Program-made: the position numbers and the translations under genes
Assembly: GCA_002296285.1 (NCBI GenBank)
Contig: DBHX01000066.1
Span: forward strand, 3,261-27,215
Direction of reading: 5' to 3'
Source of the DNA: a bacterium UBP8_UBA817
GTDB lineage: Bacteria > Margulisbacteria > Marinamargulisbacteria > UBA817
Length of the DNA: 23,955 nt
Shown here: in pieces, positions 8,655-15,672 of the stretch
Layout of the letters: the number at the start of each line of letters is the position of its first letter
Position numbering within the stretch: the stretch's first letter is position 1
The notes under the pieces: generated by a model
Seen by the model: the letters and a program-made list of their open reading frames with translations, nothing else
What the model was told of the DNA's origin: nothing
Databases searched by the model: none

Positions 8655-9227
8655 TCAATTTAATTGATCCAGTGCTTCTTGAATGGCCATCGAAAAAATC
8701 TCATGCTCTTTTTCTAAAATTCGAGCACTCAATGATGCCTCAGTATCATCATCCAATACAGGCACGGCTGCTTGTAAAATAATGGGCCCAGCATCCACAT
8801 CACGAATGACATAATGAGCCGTGCAACCCGCCACTTTAACACCGTAATCCAAGGCCTGTTTTTGAGCATTTAACCCTTTAAAACTTGGAAGCAATGACGG
8901 GTGAATATTGACCATTCGGCCTTCATACGCCTGAAGCATGGGGTCCCCAACCAATTTCATATAACCTGCCAATACGACAAGGTCCACCTTAAACGATTTC
9001 AAACATGTCACAATATCCTGTTCATACGCATTATTACTGGCATAATCTTTTGGTTCGAATACAGCCGTAGAAATCCCATTTTCAACAGCAAACGTCAGCC
9101 CTTGTGCCTGAGGTTTATTGCTGATTACAACTGAAATTTCAGCACCCAATGCACCCGATTGAATGTGATCATGAACCGCCATCATATTGGACCCTCGCCC
9201 AGAAATTAAAACACCAAGGTTATGCAT
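8655..9227 (-). CDS. purN: Phosphoribosylglycinamide formyltransferase (GART)
   Basis: PurN transfers a formyl group from 10-formyl-tetrahydrofolate to GAR, the third step of purine synthesis. Visible motifs are the phosphate-binding GVLISGRGSN at the N-terminus, VVLAGYMKL, the catalytic NIHPSLLPSFKG (Asn and His) and the catalytic Asp in RDVDAGPII. The 190-residue length from the ATG at 9227 is normal. A longer frame to 9275 exists but adds residues lying inside purM, so I reject it. The start overlaps the purM stop by 8 nt in the form ATGCATAA, which predicts translational coupling. It lies between purM and purH in a purM-purN-purH-recD2 cluster. Confidence 0.96.
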   Translation of the reverse strand: MHNLGVLISGRGSNMMAVHDHIQSGALGAEISVVISNKPQAQGLTFAVENGISTAVFEPKDYASNNAYEQDIVTCLKSFKVDLVVLAGYMKLVGDPMLQAYEGRMVNIHPSLLPSFKGLNAQKQALDYGVKVAGCTAHYVIRDVDAGPIILQAAVPVLDDDTEASLSARILEKEHEIFSMAIQEALDQLN

Positions 9228-10167
9228 TGATGATTCGCCCAATGGGATAAGCGGTCCCATGAGAGGATAAATCATCTGAAGTAATCACAACCATCCCCAC
9301 CCCCATATTAAAGACACGCCACATTTCATCATCTGCAATGTGCCCAGCCTGTTGAATTTTCGAAAAAATACTCGGTGTTTTTATGGCCCCAAAATCAATA
9401 TCAAGAGCCACACCTTGAGTAAGAATACGCTCGATATTTTCAACCAATCCCCCACCGGTAATATGGGCAATACCATTCACTGAGTACTGGTCAATGATGG
9501 ACAATACATCGTCAACATAAATGGCTGTGGGCGTTAATAAATCAGCCGATGAAATACCATGGTCACTCATTGCCTCAGGGGTGCAAACCTTTCGAACCAA
9601 CGAGTAGCCATTGCTATGTATGCCACTGGAAGGCAATGCATAAATGGTGTCACCAACTGAAATTCTAGATCCATCAATAATTCGGGATTTTTCTACCACA
9701 CCCACAGAAAAACCGGCCAAATCAAAATCCCCTTTTTTATACATATCATTCATCTCAGCCATTTCGCCACCAACCAATGAACAACTGGCCTGCTTACATC
9801 CAGCCACCATGCCAGTCATAATCGATTCAATTTGATTTGGATCCAAGGCATGAACTGCAATGTAATCCAAAAAATACAAGGGGGTTGCACCACAACAAAT
9901 TAAATCATTGACACACATGGCCACCAAATCAATCCCAACGGTATCAAAGGCATTGGAGTCAATGGCCAATTTCAGCTTGGTGCCAACACCATCGGTGCAT
10001 GATACCAATACCGGCTCTAAATACCCCGAAGGCAATTCAACAAACGATGCAAACTGACCCAAACCGGTCAATACATGCTTCGTAAACGTTGATTGAACCA
10101 TTGGCTTAATGCGCTCAACAGCGTCATTTCCTGCGTCTATATTCACTCCCGATGATGCATAGTCCAT
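9220..10167 (-). CDS. purM: Phosphoribosylformylglycinamidine cyclo-ligase (AIR synthetase)
   Basis: PurM closes the imidazole ring of FGAM to AIR using ATP, the fifth step of purine synthesis. Motifs include GVNIDAGNDAVERI near the start, SCTDGVGTKLKLA, TVGIDLVAMCVNDL, SLVGGEMAEMN, AGFSVGVVEKS, SSGIHSNGYSLVRK and IAHITGGGL. The start is taken as ATG at 10167 (MDYASSGVN), giving 315 residues. The frame extends to 10338 but that extension reads through tRNA-Thr and is spurious. The C-terminus ends about a dozen residues earlier than E. coli PurM, just after the PIGRI strand. No Shine-Dalgarno site is visible. The gene starts 50 nt after the tRNA 3' end, so the tRNA and purine genes may share a transcript from the promoter at 10312-10338. 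Confidence 0.95.
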   Translation of the reverse strand: MDYASSGVNIDAGNDAVERIKPMVQSTFTKHVLTGLGQFASFVELPSGYLEPVLVSCTDGVGTKLKLAIDSNAFDTVGIDLVAMCVNDLICCGATPLYFLDYIAVHALDPNQIESIMTGMVAGCKQASCSLVGGEMAEMNDMYKKGDFDLAGFSVGVVEKSRIIDGSRISVGDTIYALPSSGIHSNGYSLVRKVCTPEAMSDHGISSADLLTPTAIYVDDVLSIIDQYSVNGIAHITGGGLVENIERILTQGVALDIDFGAIKTPSIFSKIQQAGHIADDEMWRVFNMGVGMVVITSDDLSSHGTAYPIGRIINA

Positions 10168-10217
10168 GAAAATAGTATAACGAAAAAGTGGGGTTTTAAA
10201 AAGAGTTTTATGGAAAC

Positions 10218-10293
10218 TGGAGCTCTCGAGCGGGATTGAACCGCTGACCTCATCCTTACCATGGATGCGCTCTACCAACTGAGCTACGAGAGC
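10218..10293 (-). tRNA. tRNA-Thr (anticodon GGT)
   Basis: On the minus strand 76 nt fold as a tRNA with an encoded CCA end. The acceptor stem GCTCTCG pairs with CGAGAGC and the discriminator is T. The D-arm carries AGCTCAGTTGGTAGAGC. The anticodon stem CATCC/GGATG encloses loop ATGGTAA (anticodon GGT, reads ACC and ACT). The T-arm contains GGTTCAATCC. It is the first element of the purM-purN-purH-recD2 cluster, 50 nt before purM. Confidence 0.96.
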
Positions 10294-10311
10294 ATAAAAT
10301 ACTAAGGTTAT

Positions 10312-10338
10312 ATTATAGAAAGCATTAAAATTTATCAA
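10312..10338 (-). promoter_or_regulatory. Predicted sigma70-type promoter of tRNA-Thr / purM cluster
   Basis: On the minus strand a TTGATA -35-like box (10333-10338) and a perfect TATAAT -10 (10312-10317) are separated by 15 nt, a little short. The expected start lies near 10305, about 12 nt before the mature tRNA 5' end. Consensus inference only. Confidence 0.55.
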
Positions 10339-10384
10339 GCGGTTGAAAAACTGGCAACCAGACGATTTACCAAATTCTCATCAT

Positions 10385-12196
10385 TTAGCGAAATACGGTA
10401 ATTAAATGGCGCAATGTTTTGGGCGAATGCGATGAAGACTCCGGGGTTATTTTCAACACCATTTGATACACTCCATTGGGAACAAGGCTAGCATTTCTAT
10501 CCCGCCCGTCCCAAGTAATGGATTGCTTTCCTACACCACTAAAGGAAGTGGTGTAAATCAGTTGACCGCGCCTTGAATAAACCCATGATTGAATCGTGGA
10601 TTGTGAACTTAAATAAAACCCACACGTCGTAGTGGCCGCGGTTGAAGAATTGAAAGGGTTTGGGTAACAAACCAATGATGTCACATTCCCATCATTGCCA
10701 TAATAGAGGTTTTGATCATTTGAATCAATTAATCCAGTCACACCAGAAAATGCCAATGCTTGTTGTGCATCAATAATGCCATACCCTTTGGCCAATGTTT
10801 TTTCATCCGAATCACGTTGAGCAGACATTTGAATCACACGGCGAATTTCAGCCGGAGTCAACGTAATATTCTTTTCATTTTTATAATAACTTTTAATGAT
10901 TGCTGCCAATCCAGAGACAAACGGAGCCGCCATTGAGGTACCACAAGTCGATAAATATTGCGTCACCGCTCCCTTATGGGCGCTGTAGACACTTTCACTC
11001 GAAACGCATGAGCCCCCCCCTGACTGTCCACCAAACGCCGCAACATCCAAAGACTCACCATAGTTGGTAAAGTTTGATGACGATCCATCTTGAGTTACGG
11101 ATGCCACCGAAAGCACATTATCATAATAAGCGGGCATCACACCGGCTGTATCAAAGTTTTCGCTATCATTCCCAGCCGCTGCAATAACCAATACCCCAGC
11201 CACCGTTGCATTATCAATGGCCGTTCTCATCAGTTGATCATCCTCCGTCCCTAATTTACCACCCAAGCTCATATTAATAATATCCGCACCATTGGCAACC
11301 GCATAATTAATACCCTGAATGATATGACTGGTGAACCCCGTTGATTTAATCACGCCACCCTCATAGTAAGGGGCCATAACTCGAATTGGCATCATTGAGA
11401 CCCCATATGCCGCACCCGACATCCCTAAGTTATTCACCTCAGCCCCAATAATGCCAGCAACATGGGTTCCATGGCCATCCTTATCATCTGGAAAACCGTC
11501 TGGATCTTCATAATCAGCACCATCCACTGGCATTAATGTTGGACTAAGCAACCCTGGCGTTGCGTCATGAATAAAATCATAAGGAGACACAAGTTTTGTA
11601 CACTCTTTTAAATTGACCTTTTGATTGTCACTATCTGTCTCTGCATCTGGGCAAAATTCTTGATGACGAATATTGATCCCTGTATCCAGTACAGCCACAA
11701 CCACACCCTCCCCCGTAGAATGCGGCCAAACACTTGGAAACCTCATGAGCTCAAAGCCCGTTTTTTGGTGTGCATCATAATGTGGCTCATCTACGCCAGA
11801 AAACGTTGTGTAAGTAAAGTTTGGTTGAACATGCACATAATCGTCCAACAACTTTACCTGATCAAGAAAATCATTAATATGAGTCTCCTCCAAATGAATT
11901 AAATAGGTATATTCTTCTTTTGAATCATTGTTTAATGGCCCAATACCAGTGGTACTTACCCCTCGAACATATTGAGAAAACAACGAAATACGACCTATTT
12001 TATCATGACCAAATACACCACTGATTCCCAACTGATTCAATTGAGATGATACTGAGACACTGGCTGACTGAACCACACCAAGATTATCCAAGGGTATGGG
12101 TTTCTTCAGGACCACAAAATATGGCTTAGTTTCTGAATAAGTGTTTAATGAAAATAGTATGCCAAATAAAAAACCGACTAAAAAATACTTAGACAA
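10385..12196 (-). CDS. Secreted subtilisin-like serine protease with FlgD-like C-terminal domain
   Basis: An exported S8-family peptidase of 603 residues. A signal peptide (about 1-22) is followed by a likely propeptide (about 25-130). The catalytic domain shows Asp171 in AVLDTGINI, His242 in DGHGTHVAGI, oxyanion Asn343 in AAAGNDSE and Ser421 in CGTSMAAPFVSG, so the triad is complete. From about residue 508 a C-terminal module reads CYPNPFNSS ... ITWDGRDRNASLVPNGVYQMVL. This is the FlgD-type Ig-like fold often found on secreted proteins of FCB-group and related bacteria. The start is TTG, placed directly after the rpsD stop (TAATTG) with no Shine-Dalgarno site, so translation probably depends on ribosomes finishing rpsD. 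A degradative or host-directed role is possible but not shown. Confidence 0.93.
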   Translation of the reverse strand: MSKYFLVGFLFGILFSLNTYSETKPYFVVLKKPIPLDNLGVVQSASVSVSSQLNQLGISGVFGHDKIGRISLFSQYVRGVSTTGIGPLNNDSKEEYTYLIHLEETHINDFLDQVKLLDDYVHVQPNFTYTTFSGVDEPHYDAHQKTGFELMRFPSVWPHSTGEGVVVAVLDTGINIRHQEFCPDAETDSDNQKVNLKECTKLVSPYDFIHDATPGLLSPTLMPVDGADYEDPDGFPDDKDGHGTHVAGIIGAEVNNLGMSGAAYGVSMMPIRVMAPYYEGGVIKSTGFTSHIIQGINYAVANGADIINMSLGGKLGTEDDQLMRTAIDNATVAGVLVIAAAGNDSENFDTAGVMPAYYDNVLSVASVTQDGSSSNFTNYGESLDVAAFGGQSGGGSCVSSESVYSAHKGAVTQYLSTCGTSMAAPFVSGLAAIIKSYYKNEKNITLTPAEIRRVIQMSAQRDSDEKTLAKGYGIIDAQQALAFSGVTGLIDSNDQNLYYGNDGNVTSLVCYPNPFNSSTAATTTCGFYLSSQSTIQSWVYSRRGQLIYTTSFSGVGKQSITWDGRDRNASLVPNGVYQMVLKITPESSSHSPKTLRHLITVFR

Positions 12197-12832
12197 TTAT
12201 TTTACGTTGGCATAAAGCTCTGAAATAAAACGTGACTGAAGCTCAAAAGGAACATCCGATAACGTTGGCAGGTGAGTTAACTTACCAACCTCAAGCCCCT
12301 TTTTCTCTTCATTTCGCTCTAAAAACTCAGGCAACGGCAACGTAGGGTTTTCTTTTAAAACTTCATATTGAACCGATTTGTAATACTTTTCCTTCATAGA
12401 AATGACCTGGCCTATTTGAACAATGGCTGAAGGACGATCCAACACTCTGCCGTCAACCAATACGTGACCATGAACAACCATTTGACGAGCTGCAGGCAAA
12501 CTTCTAGCAAACCCTAATCGGAAAACAATATTATCTAAACGTGTCTCTAAAAGTGAAAACAGTTTATCTGTCCAATTCACAACATGCCCTCTTTTCGCAT
12601 CTTTAACAAAACGACGAAACTGTTTCTCACGGATATTGTAATGAAATAATACTTTCTGTTTTTCAGTTAATCGCAACGAGTATTCTGTTGGACGGCGTCT
12701 GGCTTGACCGTGATGCCCGGGAGGATAGCTACGTTTTGCTAACGCGCCTGGCTTTCCCAACCCTGGTAATTCAACACCAACTCGGCGTTGTTTTTTAAAT
12801 TTTGATACTTTAACTTTAGATTTTCCGCTCAC
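12197..12832 (-). CDS. rpsD: 30S ribosomal protein S4
   Basis: S4 binds 16S rRNA early in small-subunit assembly. The 211-residue product has the S4 N-terminal domain (YPPGHHGQARRR, then SLRLTEKQKV...REKQFRRF) and the S4 RNA-binding fold (LETRLDNIVFRLGFARS...ARQMVVHGHVLVDG). It ends with a typical LPTLSDVPFE...ISELYANVK tail. The zinc-binding cysteines of some S4 forms are absent. The start is GTG at 12832 with AAGGAG about 6 nt upstream and a near-consensus promoter behind it. The gene stands alone rather than in the usual S13-S11-S4-rpoA-L17 cluster and is directly followed by the subtilase. Feedback control by S4 is known in other bacteria but nothing here shows it. Confidence 0.97.
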   Translation of the reverse strand: MSGKSKVKVSKFKKQRRVGVELPGLGKPGALAKRSYPPGHHGQARRRPTEYSLRLTEKQKVLFHYNIREKQFRRFVKDAKRGHVVNWTDKLFSLLETRLDNIVFRLGFARSLPAARQMVVHGHVLVDGRVLDRPSAIVQIGQVISMKEKYYKSVQYEVLKENPTLPLPEFLERNEEKKGLEVGKLTHLPTLSDVPFELQSRFISELYANVK

Positions 12833-12867
12833 TTTTTCTCCTTAGGTATACACCAAATATCTTAAAA

Positions 12868-12896
12868 TTTATATTACGCCACCATGAATTTGTCAA
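12868..12896 (-). promoter_or_regulatory. Strong sigma70-type promoter of rpsD
   Basis: On the minus strand a perfect TTGACA (12891-12896) and TATAAA (12868-12873) are separated by exactly 17 nt. The expected start near 12861 leaves a leader of about 29 nt that contains the AAGGAG ribosome site. This is the best promoter match in the window. Confidence 0.8.
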
Positions 12897-12934
12897 GTCA
12901 ATTGGAAATAAAATTTGCATAAAAACCATCCTAA

Positions 12935-12940
12935 TATAAT
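12935..12940 (+). promoter_or_regulatory. -10 element of the SDR-lptC-ispD cluster, near-leaderless
   Basis: A perfect TATAAT ends 11 nt before the GTG start at 12952. The expected transcription start near 12947 would leave a leader of about 5 nt, too short for a Shine-Dalgarno site. No good -35 is present at 17 nt; TTTGCA (12914-12919) stands at 15 nt. Confidence 0.4.
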
Positions 12941-12951
12941 ATAGTTGTAAG

Positions 12952-13740
12952 GTGAAAAAAACATTAACAATTATTGGGGCCGGTTGGCTGGCCTCACATT
13001 TCTTAAATAAATATCATGATGATTTTTCATCCATCATCACAATATCACGTCATGAAAAAGAAGGCATAAAATCAAATAAACACCTATGTTTTGATATTTA
13101 CAAATCCAAAACCATTGAATTACCAAAAACAAACATCTGTTTAATCACGTTACCTTTTTCCCGACAATTAAGCATTCCAAGTGATTACACCAATGCCATC
13201 AAAGCCATACTCAATAAACGAAACCAATATGACACCATCATTTTCACGAGTTCAACCAGTATTTACAAACGAACCAATGCCCTTATTCATGAATCATCTG
13301 AATTATGTCATTCTGAGCGCGCATCCGCACTAAAAGACACAGAAAACCATATCCTTAATCAGGCAAAAAGCGTGTACATATTGAGGTTGTCTGGCATTTG
13401 TGGCTACACAAGAAACAGCATGAGTAAACTTCAACAAGACACCATTAAAGATGCCAACCACCCCGTAAACTTAATTCATGCCATCGATATTAACCGAGTC
13501 ATATTTTCACTAATGAATCGCACAAAAATCGAAAAAGACATCCTCAATGTCAGCTGCAATGACCACCCAACAAAGGAAACATACTACACCTACTTGTGCA
13601 AATTATTTAACTTAAAACCACCCAAGTTCACGCATTCAACATCGGCATATAAAAAAATATCGAATGACAAACTATTATCATCGTATAATATACACTTAAC
13701 CTACCCATCCCCATTAACATTTGAATTTAATCATGAATAA
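12952..13740 (+). CDS. YeeZ-like atypical short-chain dehydrogenase/NAD-dependent epimerase family protein
   Basis: The 262-residue product begins with a Rossmann strand and dinucleotide loop, TLTIIGAGWLASHFL. It then has a second strand-like segment (ICLITLPFS) and IIFTSSTSIYKR, matching the SSTSVY block of the YeeZ-like branch of extended SDRs. LRLSGICGYTRNS and NLIHAIDINRVI follow, typical of epimerase-like proteins. The classical YxxxK catalytic pair is not evident, as in other atypical SDRs, so the reaction and substrate are unknown. The start is GTG; the Rossmann strand starts only three residues in, so the start is nearly forced. The AAGG overlapping the GTG cannot serve as a ribosome site. 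It is the first gene of a plus-strand cluster divergent from rpsD, and its stop overlaps the next gene by 8 nt (ATGAATAA). Confidence 0.75.
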   Translation: MKKTLTIIGAGWLASHFLNKYHDDFSSIITISRHEKEGIKSNKHLCFDIYKSKTIELPKTNICLITLPFSRQLSIPSDYTNAIKAILNKRNQYDTIIFTSSTSIYKRTNALIHESSELCHSERASALKDTENHILNQAKSVYILRLSGICGYTRNSMSKLQQDTIKDANHPVNLIHAIDINRVIFSLMNRTKIEKDILNVSCNDHPTKETYYTYLCKLFNLKPPKFTHSTSAYKKISNDKLLSSYNIHLTYPSPLTFEFNHE

Positions 13741-14953
13741 ACTACAAGTTTCTGGAATCATCGCATTTTTCATCCTCATTTTTAGTATTTACATCTATAA
13801 AGATGCCAACTTTGTTTTAGAGAAAACCAAGGACAAACCCTATGTTGAGCAAATAAAAAACAAAACAGTAGGATATGATAACGGCAAAAAAGTATTTGAA
13901 ATAAGCATTCATCGTGTATTGCAACAAAACTATCAACATGTTTTATTTGCAAAAAATATTACAGATGGCGCCGTCTTTAATGAAACAGGGTATCGGGTCA
14001 TTCGAAATTTAAGGGGAGATTCAGGTCGAATCAATACCAATATAAAATCCATTGTCGTTACTGAAAATATTTCTGCACTTATTGAACCCACGACATCCAC
14101 TCAATCCATCTCTGTCAAAGCAGGAAAATTCAAGTACACCCATCAAAAAAAAATAGCAAAATTCAATCATGACACTGAACTAACCGTAAAGAAAGTTCGC
14201 ATTTATTCAGCTCAGTTTTCGTATTCAAATGATGATGAATCATTATCGTTCAATCATGGATTAACATTAATCGACAAAAACAGCCAAACAACGGCCGACA
14301 ATGCCCTATTGAACATACCTAAATCAATCATTATTGCAACCAAAAATATTATGACGACCTATGCTAAAAAAGAAAGCAACAACGACTCTGATCAAATCAA
14401 AGAACTTCTAAAATATCAAACCATCATTACATCACAAAAATTACAGATCAACTTTAAAGACAATGAGCATGCCATTGCAACCTATAATCAAAACGTTTTG
14501 GCCAAACAAACCGGCAAAGCATTATCATGTGATGAATTGGTACTAAATTTTAAACACGACCATTATACCGCCACTGGCAATATTAAGTTAACCTTCGAGG
14601 ATTTAAATTGGTTACTGAAGAAAAAAAGAGTTATAAAAAACAAAGATATTCAGTCATTATTAACAAAAAAAACCACCATTACGGCTGATAATGGAATGTT
14701 TTTCCCCAGCAGCAATATTCTTTTATTAGACAATAATGTGACAATAAAACAAACCAATCTAAAACTTCAAAGCGATCAATTAAAATACGATATTAATAAT
14801 GAAAAAATCATAATTATTGGAAACGTCATTGTAAAAAAGTATGGCCTGGAACACTTAAACGCAAACAAACTCATTGTGGATATAAAAAACGAAACATTTA
14901 GAACCGACTCAACTAAGGAACTCAGTGAAATTATTCTTGAACTCAACGACTAA
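13733..14953 (+). CDS. LptC/LptA-like lipopolysaccharide export periplasmic protein
   Basis: The 406-residue product has one N-terminal membrane anchor (about 7-22), followed by a long beta-rich periplasmic part. Its first half resembles LptC. The second half has repeating OstA/LptA-type strand patterns, for example ALSCDELVLNFKHDHYTATGN, then TTITADNGMFFPSSNILLLDNN, LKLQSDQLKYDIN and IIIIGNVIVKKYG. These families form the periplasmic bridge that carries lipopolysaccharide from the inner-membrane ABC transporter to the outer membrane. The product is about twice the length of a single LptC or LptA, so a fusion is inferred. ATG at 13733 is preferred over TTG at 13721; it overlaps the previous stop as ATGAATAA. 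The residue composition is rich in Lys, Asn and Ile. Confidence 0.75.
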   Translation: MNKLQVSGIIAFFILIFSIYIYKDANFVLEKTKDKPYVEQIKNKTVGYDNGKKVFEISIHRVLQQNYQHVLFAKNITDGAVFNETGYRVIRNLRGDSGRINTNIKSIVVTENISALIEPTTSTQSISVKAGKFKYTHQKKIAKFNHDTELTVKKVRIYSAQFSYSNDDESLSFNHGLTLIDKNSQTTADNALLNIPKSIIIATKNIMTTYAKKESNNDSDQIKELLKYQTIITSQKLQINFKDNEHAIATYNQNVLAKQTGKALSCDELVLNFKHDHYTATGNIKLTFEDLNWLLKKKRVIKNKDIQSLLTKKTTITADNGMFFPSSNILLLDNNVTIKQTNLKLQSDQLKYDINNEKIIIIGNVIVKKYGLEHLNANKLIVDIKNETFRTDSTKELSEIILELND

Positions 14954-14990
14954 CTTGTTGTTTTGCATCAAATCATGATTCAATAACTTT

Positions 14991-15653
14991 ATGGTTAACG
15001 TGATTATTCCCGCAGGCGGGAAAAGCGAACGCTATTCAAAAAACACCTCCAAATTGGATGAGATAATTCTTGGCAAGTCTGTACTTACACACACACTGGA
15101 TGCATTTCTAACCCACCCGAAGATCCATCAAATCATGGTGGCGTACCCCAAAGAAGAAAAAGACACTTACGAAAAAATAGCTCAGACGGCCGGAAGCAGA
15201 CTCACCATCACACCAGGCGGGAATTCAAGAGCTGCATCGGTTTACAATGCATTTCAAGCCCTACCCCCCAGCACCCATGTCCTCATTCATGATGCCGCTC
15301 GACCCAACGTAAGTCATTCATTAATCGATGCCATCATCGCATCCTTGGCCACACATCCCGTTGTGATTCCAGGGATCCCCGTCACCGATACCATCAAAAA
15401 AGTAGACCAACACCAAATCATCGAAACCATCAATCGAGATGAATTGATGGCGGTTCAAACGCCCCAAGGCTTTCATTATGTCGAACTAAAGAACGCCTAT
15501 GCGTCCGTCACTGACGTTTCTCCTGTGACTGACGAGGCCGGTTTACTGGAAATGGTTGGCATTCATGGGACCATTATTGATGGGGAAACCAACAACATCA
15601 AAATCACCACGCCCATCGATCTGAAGGTATTGCGTGCCATCATGCCCTCATAA
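14991..15653 (+). CDS. ispD: 2-C-methyl-D-erythritol 4-phosphate cytidylyltransferase
   Basis: IspD joins CTP and methylerythritol phosphate to CDP-ME in the non-mevalonate isoprenoid pathway. The 220-residue product shows the nucleotide-binding start VIIPAGGKSERY with a Lys about 10 residues on. PGGNSRAASVYNAFQAL, LIHDAARPNVS, IPGIPVTDTIKKV, VQTPQGFHY, VTDEAGLLE and NNIKITTPIDL follow. These match the family in order and spacing, and the length is normal. It starts 37 nt after the LptC-like gene with no visible Shine-Dalgarno site. It converges on the accessory gene at 15673, with only 19 nt between the two stops, most of it the C8T7 tract. Confidence 0.95.
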   Translation: MVNVIIPAGGKSERYSKNTSKLDEIILGKSVLTHTLDAFLTHPKIHQIMVAYPKEEKDTYEKIAQTAGSRLTITPGGNSRAASVYNAFQALPPSTHVLIHDAARPNVSHSLIDAIIASLATHPVVIPGIPVTDTIKKVDQHQIIETINRDELMAVQTPQGFHYVELKNAYASVTDVSPVTDEAGLLEMVGIHGTIIDGETNNIKITTPIDLKVLRAIMPS

Positions 15654-15655
15654 AT

Positions 15656-15670
15656 CCCCCCCCTTTTTTT
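15656..15670. repeat. C8T7 (minus strand A7G8) tract between ispD and accessory island 2
   Basis: Eight C then seven T on the plus strand fill most of the 19 nt between the ispD stop and the convergent accessory gene stop. The same kind of tract (C7T7, 3434-3447) follows the related gene at 3473-4033. On the minus strand the flanks are also alike: TTTAG-A7G7-AATATT versus TTAAAC-A7G8-ATTTAT. No hairpin is present. Confidence 0.7.
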
Positions 15671-15672
15671 GT

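Noticed and set aside
9228..9275. Extended start of purN at 9275
   Set aside because: It adds residues encoded within purM and not found in PurN proteins; ATG 9227 overlaps the purM stop in a typical coupling arrangement.
10168..10338. N-terminal extension of the purM frame containing VAQLVERIHGKDEVSGS
   Set aside because: This peptide is the well-known spurious translation of a tRNA gene; it coincides with tRNA-Thr(GGT).
10341..10359. GGTTG...CAACC hairpin between the subtilase and tRNA-Thr
   Set aside because: A 5-bp stem with a 9-nt loop and no U-tract is too weak to call a terminator.
15656..15670. C8T7 tract as an intrinsic terminator for ispD
   Set aside because: A T-run is present but there is no preceding inverted repeat able to form a hairpin.
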